From Sphaerochaeta sp. (lineage in GTDB: Bacteria > Spirochaetota > Spirochaetia > Sphaerochaetales > Sphaerochaetaceae), in the NCBI GenBank assembly GCA_003456855.1, contig DMOO01000138.1, positions 1 to 8,114 on the forward strand: a DNA stretch of 8,114 bases, read 5' to 3'. How positions within the stretch are numbered: position 1 is the stretch's first letter; every line of letters starts with the position of its first letter. This document shows, one piece after another, positions 1 through 5,007 of this stretch. Made by a program: the position numbers and the translations under genes. A model generated the notes under the pieces. It was not told the origin of the DNA. It searched no databases and saw only the letters and a list, made by a program, of their open reading frames with translations.

Positions 1-564
1 CTTGATCATGCCCTTGCCCCAGATGTTGGCGACAATGATGATTGCCATTGCAACCAGCGCGAGCCACCAGCAGGTTGCTGCATTGGAGACTGCGGAAGGA
101 GCGAGGTTGAGACCGATGAGGATGACTATAGGACCTGTGACGATAGGTGGCAGGAACTTCATGACCTTCTTGACTCCAACGAATCTTACAATCAGAGAAA
201 GGACAACATAGAGAAGACCTGCAACGACGATTCCGCCACCGGCGTACTGGAGCTTCTCAGCTGCGGACATTGCTGCGTACTTACCAGCATCCAGGGATGC
301 GACAGCTGCATATCCACCGAGGAATGCGAATGATGAACCGAGGAAGGCCGGGACCTTCATCTTTGTGAGGACGTGGAACAGAAGGGTTCCAAGACCTGCC
401 ATGAGAAGTGTTGTCTGGATTGAGAGCGGGAGACCATATGAGTTAACAAGGATCGGAACGAGAACCGTTGCCCCGAACATTGCGAACAGATGCTGAAGTC
501 CCAAGACAAGCATCTTTGGTGTGCCAAGCTTTCTGGCGTCCCTGATTGGTTCCTGATTTGTCAT
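1..564 (-). CDS. uraA: NCS2 uracil/xanthine-family permease, N-terminal 188 residues (truncated by window)
   Basis: This is the N-terminal part of an inner-membrane nucleobase:proton symporter of the NCS2 (uracil/xanthine permease) family. Translation from ATG at 564 gives MTNQEPIRDARKLGTPKM, followed by the family hallmark QHLFAMFGATVLVPIL in the first membrane helix, then VPAFLGSSFAFLGG and LPPIVTGPIVILIGLNLAPS. These match the UraA-type helix 1, the helix 3 region and the helix 5 region. The family is usually about 400-450 residues, so the C-terminal half, including the substrate-binding glutamates, lies outside the window. The start is well supported: AGGAGG (minus strand, 575-570) sits 5 bases upstream. 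Sequence similarity favours uracil over xanthine, but substrate cannot be settled from this fragment. A hairpin terminator in the leader suggests attenuation. Confidence 0.9.
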   Translation of the reverse strand, partial: MTNQEPIRDARKLGTPKMLVLGLQHLFAMFGATVLVPILVNSYGLPLSIQTTLLMAGLGTLLFHVLTKMKVPAFLGSSFAFLGGYAAVASLDAGKYAAMSAAEKLQYAGGGIVVAGLLYVVLSLIVRFVGVKKVMKFLPPIVTGPIVILIGLNLAPSAVSNAATCWWLALVAMAIIIVANIWGKGMIK

Positions 565-712
565 TTTTTCCTCCTAAGCAGAAACTCAAAAAAAAAGTCA
601 ATCACGAAAGTGACTGACTAGAACATTGAAAAACGAAATGAAAAGGAATCCCACCCGGTTGAAGCAATCAAGGTTATGCACTCTACGTTCAGAACCATCG
701 GAACCCCTCCTC
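565..712 (-). promoter_or_regulatory. Putative structured leader RNA (attenuator or riboswitch candidate) upstream of uraA
   Basis: About 145 non-coding bases precede the permease. Within them a possible closing helix, GAGGAGG (712-706) with CCTTTTC (646-640) including two G-U pairs, would enclose some 60 bases. A six-base segment TGATTG (670-665) could pair with CAGTCA (616-611) in the left arm of the terminator and so act as an antiterminator; it repeats part of the terminator's right arm. I could not match this to the purine, preQ1, THF or ykkC riboswitch consensus sequences, nor to the PyrR-binding loop. The pairings were found by eye and are tentative. Confidence 0.4.
588..618 (-). terminator. 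Intrinsic terminator inside the uraA 5' leader (attenuator)
   Basis: Read on the minus strand, a 9-bp stem GTCAGTCAC / GTGATTGAC (one G-U wobble) closes a TTTC loop and is followed by nine T residues (596-588). It ends only about 12 bases before the AGGAGG ribosome binding site of the uraA-like gene and is preceded by a non-coding leader. It may instead terminate transcription from the DUF1015 gene 190 bases upstream, but its placement right next to the ribosome binding site fits a regulatory attenuator. Confidence 0.72.
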
Positions 713-715
713 CAA

Positions 716-744
716 TTTCTAAGCAATAAAAATACCACTATCAA
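716..744 (-). promoter_or_regulatory. Candidate sigma70-type promoter for uraA
   Basis: On the minus strand TTGATA (744-739) is separated by 17 bases from TAGAAA (721-716), a weak -10 match. Transcription would start near 709, placing the hairpin terminator about 90 bases downstream. A start at 709 would clip the first bases of the proposed leader closing helix, so one of the two assignments may be off by a few bases. Confidence 0.4.
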
Positions 745-807
745 GACGATAATGGAAGTGTTTTTCCGATGATTTCTGAAAATACAACAACCCGCAACAG
801 GGATTCT

Positions 808-2112
808 CTATTTTATCTTTCTGGACTCCATGTAATAGCGCTTCTCGTTGGCCTCTCCCATGCTGAAGGTCTTTCTTGGAAGTGCACCATCCTTGATGAT
901 GGTGTCGAAGAAGGTGGCCTTGTCGATCGCAGGCAGGAACAAACCGATGTTGCCGGGTTCGCTTCCGAGCTTGTCGGTGACATCAGCACCATGGATGTAG
1001 TCGACACTGTATCCCTTCTCGATCAGGGCATCGATGACCTTCTGAAGAGTTCCGGCAGCGATGTTGGCAGCTGGGTTCTTCAGAGTCACAACAGCATGCT
1101 TGTCTGCAGTGCAGTAGCCGAAGCGCTGCTTTCTCTGGTTTGAGATATCCTTGGCGATACAGTTTAAGCAGCCCACCGTCTCGACTTCATAGGACTCAGC
1201 GTTGTTCAGGAGCTCCTCAAGGAAGACGTTCTCTGGGACGTTGAACAGGACACGGTGGATAGGCTCGAACACAAGACCAGGTTCAAAGATGTTCTCAAGC
1301 TCGACCAGACAGAAGCGTGCAGGATGGTTCTTCCTCTCCTCCTCTGACAGATTCTGTTTGATGTCCTCCCAGCAGCTCTTTGCTGTTGCAAAGCTGTGGT
1401 TTCCGTCTCCCATGGCAAAAAGCAGAGGATTCTTTGGATCAAGGGCATCATAGAGAGACTCGAAGGCCTTTGTGATCTGCTCCTTGTCGGACTCGGAGTC
1501 GACAACCCAGGCCTGAAGATGTCCGCCGTTCTCCATCAGATCGAAGTCGTAGGCCTCCTTGAGCTTTCCGGTCTCTGCGGCAAGAGGCTCGATGACGCTT
1601 CTCTTCTCATCGCTGATCAGGACCATGATGTGAGGGATCTCAAGAGGGGCATCCTTTCTGATCTTCTTTCTCGGTGGGATTCTGGAGAGAATCGTGCCCT
1701 CTGTTGCACGGATGAGGCTTGTGGAGCCCTTCTCCCAGCTGTATCTGTCCAGATCAAGTGCTGCCATGAGGCCCCATCTGGATGCGTTTCCACAACTTCT
1801 CTTAACAAGGAAGAAGCAATCCTTGTACGTGTCGAAGAGCTTAGCATCCACATACTCTTTCATAGAGCGGTTGATGTCCTCTATTCTCCTGTCACCATCG
1901 CCATCCTCAAGATAGCACTCCGGGAAGATCAGTCTAAGTGTAGAAGGGTCCTTTCCGACTGCCTTGTCCACCCTCTCCCAGTAATCCTTCTCGGATGTGA
2001 ACTGGTCACAGGCGACCACGGCCCATTTCGAAAGATCCACACCCTTGCGCGGGATCATTATGTCAGAGCTCTGAAGACCGACTCTTTCAAGACGCTTTTT
2101 TATGTTTTCCAT
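808..2112 (-). CDS. DUF1015 family protein (COG4198), function unknown
   Basis: The 434-residue soluble protein belongs to the uncharacterised DUF1015 family. Diagnostic segments are KWAVVACDQFTSEKDYW (residues 29-45), a PSTLRLIFPECYLE-type segment after it, and GDGNHSFATAK beginning at residue 235, the most conserved motif of the family. The C-terminus reads LPRKTFSMGEANEKRYYMES. No signal peptide or membrane segment is visible. The reading frame is open up to 2229, but I start at ATG 2112: AGAGGT lies eight bases upstream, and the extra 39 residues look unlike the family and would run into the divergent gene. The family is often described as ParB/sulfiredoxin-like by its G-x-G-N-H motif; that relation is from memory and gives no reaction. 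It is flanked by the permease leader downstream and a divergent membrane protein upstream. Confidence 0.88.
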   Translation of the reverse strand: MENIKKRLERVGLQSSDIMIPRKGVDLSKWAVVACDQFTSEKDYWERVDKAVGKDPSTLRLIFPECYLEDGDGDRRIEDINRSMKEYVDAKLFDTYKDCFFLVKRSCGNASRWGLMAALDLDRYSWEKGSTSLIRATEGTILSRIPPRKKIRKDAPLEIPHIMVLISDEKRSVIEPLAAETGKLKEAYDFDLMENGGHLQAWVVDSESDKEQITKAFESLYDALDPKNPLLFAMGDGNHSFATAKSCWEDIKQNLSEEERKNHPARFCLVELENIFEPGLVFEPIHRVLFNVPENVFLEELLNNAESYEVETVGCLNCIAKDISNQRKQRFGYCTADKHAVVTLKNPAANIAAGTLQKVIDALIEKGYSVDYIHGADVTDKLGSEPGNIGLFLPAIDKATFFDTIIKDGALPRKTFSMGEANEKRYYMESRKIK

Positions 2113-2148
2113 AAATTTTACCTCTAGGATTTTTGGATTGCTGTAAAT

Positions 2149-2177
2149 ATGATAAGCCTTCATTGAGGAATCCGCAA
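2149..2177 (-). promoter_or_regulatory. Candidate promoter for the DUF1015 gene
   Basis: TTGCGG (2177-2172) and TATCAT (2154-2149) on the minus strand are 17 bases apart. The -10 matches consensus at five of six positions, the -35 at three. The predicted start near 2142 leaves a leader of about 30 bases with the AGAGGT ribosome binding site. This also argues against the longer open frame, whose first codon at 2229 would lie upstream of the transcript. Confidence 0.5.
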
Positions 2178-2200
2178 CAAAATAATAATCAAATTGAGAG

Positions 2201-2229
2201 ATGACCACAAAGTTCAAATCTGCTATCAT
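2201..2229 (+). promoter_or_regulatory. Candidate extended -10 promoter for the small membrane protein
   Basis: ATGACC (2201-2206), 17 bases, then TATCAT (2224-2229) preceded by TGC, an extended -10 arrangement. The expected transcription start falls at about 2236, which is the A of the proposed ATG. That would yield a leaderless mRNA and explains the absence of a Shine-Dalgarno sequence. Confidence 0.35.
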
Positions 2230-2235
2230 GTAGAC

Positions 2236-2580
2236 ATGCTACAGAAACGCAGGGTCTTCGACCTGACAAATTCCATAATGAACTATCTCTTCTGGGTCTT
2301 CCTTCTGCTCTGCGGCATTTACTTCGCATCCTACTGGTTCGAACTCAAGCTCTCCTTTCTGGACTATCTGGTGAACACCATCAACATTGCAGCCTGGCTG
2401 CTCAGCGGAGTATCCGTGGTCCTACTGGTCCTTGCTCTGCTACTTGCCATTGCTGACAAGGACCTCAAGCTATTCTCGATACTCTGGTGTCTGCTGAGAA
2501 TGGTGATATGCGTTGTTCTTTCAGTGCTTGTGGACCTGAGCCTGATAATGACGTCCGGTGGTGTGAGCGTCAACCTTTAA
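2236..2580 (+). CDS. Small integral membrane protein, three predicted TM helices, unknown
   Basis: This 114-residue hypothetical protein begins MLQKRRVFDLTN and has three hydrophobic stretches at about residues 14-34, 47-72 and 80-104, separated by short loops with charged groups (ADKDLK between the second and third). The basic N-terminus suggests it faces the cytoplasm. I recognise no family. The frame also allows a TTG start at 2194 (14 more residues), but no ribosome binding site precedes either codon, and an extended -10 element at 2221-2229 places transcription start at about 2236, so I take ATG 2236. It is divergent from the DUF1015 gene and converges on tsaC with only 21 bases between stop codons. 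It could be a spurious frame, but the coherent hydrophobic pattern on its own strand, with no competing gene, favours a real one. Confidence 0.62.
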   Translation: MLQKRRVFDLTNSIMNYLFWVFLLLCGIYFASYWFELKLSFLDYLVNTINIAAWLLSGVSVVLLVLALLLAIADKDLKLFSILWCLLRMVICVVLSVLVDLSLIMTSGGVSVNL

Positions 2581-2601
2581 ATATTTTATATAGCCAAGTT
2601 C

Positions 2602-3168
2602 TCAACTCAGGCCATTGATCAGGGCGCTTGCATCGTAAAGCCCCTGTCTGACAAGCTTGTATGGCTTGCACGTGGCATCGATCAATGTTGAAGGAACCCT
2701 TCCCTGGATCTCATCTCCACGGACCACAACATCAACCAGGGCCTCGAATCTCTTGCTGATTGCAGTGAGGTTCAGAAGTGATGGTTCGCCTGCCATGTTG
2801 ACGCTGGTTGAATAGATCGGGCTTCCGACCATGGGAAGAAGTTGCTGGAGGAACTCGTCATTCGGGACTCTGATTGCAATTGTCCCACCGCCCTTCTTGT
2901 TCAGGATGACGGTAAGTGCTGCAGGCCAGGCCCTGAGGATGTCATCAGGGATCTCTGTGCACATGGCTTTTGCCTGCTCGATTGTGGCAAGGACAAGGAA
3001 AGGCTTGTTTCCGTCACGACCCTTGAGGTCCATCAGGGCCTTCTCTCCAACTCCATAGGCGGCGCAGAGTCCGTAGATGGTGTCGCACGGAAGGATGGCT
3101 ACACCGCCATCACTTATCATTGTCGAAATCGTCTCCAGAGTTTCTGGATTCCTCTTGTTCAGAATCAT
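2602..3168 (-). CDS. tsaC: L-threonylcarbamoyladenylate synthase (YrdC/Sua5 domain)
   Basis: The enzyme condenses L-threonine, bicarbonate and ATP into threonylcarbamoyl-AMP, the activated donor for t6A37 on ANN-decoding tRNAs; the transfer partners TsaB/D/E are not in the window. The 188-residue protein is a YrdC domain alone, without the C-terminal Sua5 extension. Visible motifs are LPCDTIYGLCA (residues 26-36, usually PTDTVYGLG), KGRDGNKP (49-56), AWPAALTVIL (80-89), IAIRVPN (97-103), STSVNMAGEPS (120-130) and VPSTLIDAT (158-166). The Cys in place of Thr in the first motif is a mild deviation. The start at 3168 is supported by AGGGG seven bases upstream, which lies inside the 3' end of the FtsB-like gene. 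The two overlap by 59 bases and are probably translationally coupled in one transcript. Confidence 0.93.
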   Translation of the reverse strand: MILNKRNPETLETISTMISDGGVAILPCDTIYGLCAAYGVGEKALMDLKGRDGNKPFLVLATIEQAKAMCTEIPDDILRAWPAALTVILNKKGGGTIAIRVPNDEFLQQLLPMVGSPIYSTSVNMAGEPSLLNLTAISKRFEALVDVVVRGDEIQGRVPSTLIDATCKPYKLVRQGLYDASALINGLS

Positions 3169-3607
3169 CTATCTTCCCCTTGCGATGGCTTATCAGTGCC
3201 ACCAATACAGTGATAATAGTCGAAGCGACAAATGAAATCAACAGGGTGAACGCTTTGCTCCAGGGCCTGAATGCATCCTTGCTCTGAGTCGTCGAGGTTG
3301 TTGAAGCCGTGGACTCCGAGGACTTGGCCTTATCCTCCGTCGGGAAGACATAGACGTCGTCGCTCTCCACTTGATAGCCCAAACCCATGGCCGCTGAGCG
3401 CAATCCATCCTCTGAGGACAGCTCTTTTTCCTGAATTTCCAGGTTTTCTATCTCGACATCCTTGCGATCGAGCTCGTATTCGTTCTCTTTCAATTGCCTC
3501 GTAAGGGAATTATTGACAAGAAAACCCCTCTCCCCTAGAAAAGAGGATATCAAACTATAAAAACATAGCATCAAAACCACAAATAGAATAATTAACTTTC
3601 TTGTCAT
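3110..3607 (-). CDS. FtsB/DivIC-like septum formation initiator protein with a second C-terminal TM segment
   Basis: This 165-residue membrane protein is probably part of the divisome. In other bacteria FtsB joins FtsL and FtsQ in the FtsQLB complex that activates septal peptidoglycan synthesis. From ATG 3607 it has an N-terminal TM helix (about 4-24), a charged coiled-coil stretch (32-66), then EDGLRSAAMGLGYQVESDDVY (about 66-86), which resembles the R-x-x-G-[YM] ... vy-f tail that follows the coiled coil in FtsB/DivIC. A Ser/Thr-rich linker (96-109), a second TM helix (117-139) and a charged cytoplasmic tail follow. Classical FtsB (about 100 residues) has no second TM, so the family call is an inference from the first half. 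The frame extends to a TTG at 3640, but 3607 gives a better TM start; neither has a clear ribosome binding site. The 3' end overlaps tsaC. Confidence 0.7.
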   Translation of the reverse strand: MTRKLIILFVVLMLCFYSLISSFLGERGFLVNNSLTRQLKENEYELDRKDVEIENLEIQEKELSSEDGLRSAAMGLGYQVESDDVYVFPTEDKAKSSESTASTTSTTQSKDAFRPWSKAFTLLISFVASTIITVLVALISHRKGKIDDSEQEESRNSGDDFDNDK

Positions 3608-3629
3608 ATGATTATCTTTAGTATATAAT
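3601..3629 (+). promoter_or_regulatory. Near-consensus sigma70-type promoter for the Glu-rich membrane protein
   Basis: TTGTCA (3601-3606), a 17-base spacer, and a perfect TATAAT (3624-3629). This is the best promoter match in the window and suggests strong constitutive-type expression, with a start near 3636 and a leader of roughly 50 bases. The -35 box overlaps the start codon of the divergent FtsB-like gene. Confidence 0.78.
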
Positions 3630-3630
3630 A
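3620..3630 (-). promoter_or_regulatory. Possible -10 element for the FtsB-like gene, overlapping the plus-strand promoter
   Basis: On the minus strand the AT-rich core contains TATTAT (3630-3625) and TATACT (3625-3620), both plausible -10 boxes, with only T-tract sequence in place of a clear -35. Either would start transcription 5-12 bases before ATG 3607, so the leader would be too short for a ribosome binding site. The assignment is weak. Confidence 0.28.
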
Positions 3631-3684
3631 CCGATAACAAGCAATAAAAAAAAGTGCTTATTGATACCTTTTTGGGGGACTATA

Positions 3685-4938
3685 ATGAGTAAAAAGAAAA
3701 ACTCAAAGTCTGTAATCATCACAGTGATCGTCACATTGATCGTCCTTGCAGGTCTGACATTTGCAGGGATCAAGTTCTTACTCCCGATTTATGCACAGGG
3801 GCAAAATGGTGCTGTAGATGTTCAGTACGAAGTGTATAAGTTTGCAGTGAAGATCTTCCCGCTCATCGTGGGAATCGTTCTCATAATCATTGCGTCAATG
3901 ATTGCCACAAGCAAGGATGATGAAGAGGATGAGGAAGACAAGCTTCCACCGAACTCCTACGAGAAGCAGTTGTTCGAGCAGCCAGCTGACGATCCAGAGG
4001 CAAAGGCAGTGCCTGAAGAGGAGCAGCCTGTAGCCGAAGAAGTCGCCCCAGAGGAGAAAGAGGAATTCGCCTCCATCTTTGATGGTGAAGAGGAAGCTCC
4101 TGCAGAGGAGACCGAGGAGACCGAGGAGACTGAGGAACCTGAAGAGGAAGAAGAGACAAAGCAGAATCAGCTGGTTGATGCCCTCTATGCACTGGTCGAC
4201 AAGCTTGATGAAATGACAGATGTCTATGGTTATGAGGATTACACCTATGATGACCATGACAATGATGAGATCCCAGAGGAGACCGAAGAGGACGAAGAGG
4301 AAGAGCACGAAGAGGATCAGTCACCGCTTGAGAACAAGATCGACAAGCTCTGTGATGCAATCGCCTCTCTCACCACTCTGGTTGCCAAGCAGGCAACACA
4401 GCCGGTCGTCGTTGCTGCAGCTCCAGCTCCTGTTGCAGAACCTGCAAAGGAAGAGGAACCTGTCAAGGAAGAAGCCCCTTGTGAAGAGGCTCCATGTGAG
4501 GAAGCTCCGGTTGAAGAAGAGCCAGCTCCTGCAGTCGAGCCACAGATTATCGAGAAACCTGTTGAGGTTCCGGTTCCTGTCGAGAAGATCGTTGAAGTTC
4601 CTGTTGAGAAGGAAGTCGAGGTCGACAAGGTTCTCAATGACACAGATGCAAGCGATCCTATCCAGAGAGCTAAGATCGAGTATGAAAGCGCAAAGGAGAG
4701 CAACTACGACATCTCCTTCGCAGTCACAGAAGCCTCACTTGAGGATGTTCAGCTTTCACTTGGTGACTTCGCAGACTCCTATCTTGTCAACGGCAAGACA
4801 GTCGTCATCATCCCATTCCTTGACAAGAAGGAAGCCAGAGATGAGCTGGACAAGATTGGTGCTCCATATGATGTCACAACAATCGATGCAGACGACGATG
4901 CTGATTTCGACAAGACAATCGCACCTATGTTCGCTTGA
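3685..4938 (+). CDS. Two-TM membrane protein with long Glu-rich low-complexity region and C-terminal alpha/beta-like domain; unknown
   Basis: I do not recognise this 417-residue protein. It starts with a basic N-terminus (MSKKKNSK), TM helix 1 (about 9-33), a short loop, and TM helix 2 (about 52-74). A strongly acidic region (77-280) follows, rich in Glu, Pro and Ala. It holds a triple EET repeat (141-149), two short helical segments that could be amphipathic (161-180 and 215-235), three EEAPC/EEAPV repeats (262-276) and a Pro-Val-Glu-Lys stretch (291-313) like those in envelope-spanning proteins. A less biased domain (about 322-417) containing NGKTVVIIPFLDKKEARDEL closes the protein. ATG 3685 is chosen over a TTG at 3661 because GGGGGA lies six bases upstream. 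It is monocistronic, with its own strong promoter and terminator. It could be a structural or scaffold protein of the cell envelope or cytoskeleton; that is speculation. Confidence 0.88.
   Translation: MSKKKNSKSVIITVIVTLIVLAGLTFAGIKFLLPIYAQGQNGAVDVQYEVYKFAVKIFPLIVGIVLIIIASMIATSKDDEEDEEDKLPPNSYEKQLFEQPADDPEAKAVPEEEQPVAEEVAPEEKEEFASIFDGEEEAPAEETEETEETEEPEEEEETKQNQLVDALYALVDKLDEMTDVYGYEDYTYDDHDNDEIPEETEEDEEEEHEEDQSPLENKIDKLCDAIASLTTLVAKQATQPVVVAAAPAPVAEPAKEEEPVKEEAPCEEAPCEEAPVEEEPAPAVEPQIIEKPVEVPVPVEKIVEVPVEKEVEVDKVLNDTDASDPIQRAKIEYESAKESNYDISFAVTEASLEDVQLSLGDFADSYLVNGKTVVIIPFLDKKEARDELDKIGAPYDVTTIDADDDADFDKTIAPMFA
4105..4131 (+). repeat. Three tandem 9-bp units (Glu-Glu-Thr)
   Basis: GAGGAGACC, GAGGAGACC and GAGGAGACT lie head to tail and encode residues 141-149 (EET x3) of the Glu-rich protein. 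The unit is in frame, so copy changes would lengthen or shorten the acidic region without breaking the gene. Confidence 0.9.
4468..4512 (+). repeat. Three degenerate 15-bp units (EEAPC, EEAPC, EEAPV)
   Basis: Three consecutive 15-base units encode residues 262-276 of the Glu-rich protein. Third codon positions differ between units (for example GCC/GCT and CCT/CCA/CCG) while the amino acids stay nearly the same, which points to conservation of the peptide rather than very recent duplication. Two units carry Cys (266 and 271). Confidence 0.85.
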
Positions 4939-4956
4939 TTATCAAATTGATCACTC

Positions 4957-4984
4957 AGGGCCGTGGAAACACGGCCCTTTATTT
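4957..4984 (+). terminator. Strong intrinsic terminator after the Glu-rich protein gene
   Basis: A perfect GGGCCGTG / CACGGCCC stem (extended by an A-T pair) closes a GAAA tetraloop and runs into TTTATTT, starting 19 bases after the stop codon at 4938. On the minus strand the hairpin lacks a following T-tract, so it should terminate mainly plus-strand transcripts, although the convergent rnz transcript would also read into it. Confidence 0.93.
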
Positions 4985-5007
4985 ATATATATAGATTTAT
5001 TGTTTTT

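Noticed and set aside
791..802. Small CCC/GGG hairpin after the DUF1015 stop codon as a terminator
   Set aside because: Only three base pairs form and the following sequence is not a clean T-tract.
1396..2127. Long plus-strand open frame of 243 codons opposite the DUF1015 gene
   Set aside because: It lies entirely antisense to a well-supported family member, has no ribosome binding site, and its translation has no domain-like pattern.
2113..2229. N-terminal extension of the DUF1015 frame by 39 residues
   Set aside because: ATG 2112 has a ribosome binding site and matches the family N-terminus. The extension overlaps the proposed promoter and the divergent gene's start.
3639..3660. A-rich inverted repeat (CAATAA / TTATTG or AAGCA / TGCTT) as a terminator or operator
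   Set aside because: The arms are short and AT-rich, the two pairings exclude each other, and no U-tract follows in a useful direction.
3887..4360. Minus-strand His/Leu/Arg-rich frames opposite the Glu-rich region
   Set aside because: These arise from the reverse complement of repetitive acidic codons; they have no start signals or recognisable domains.
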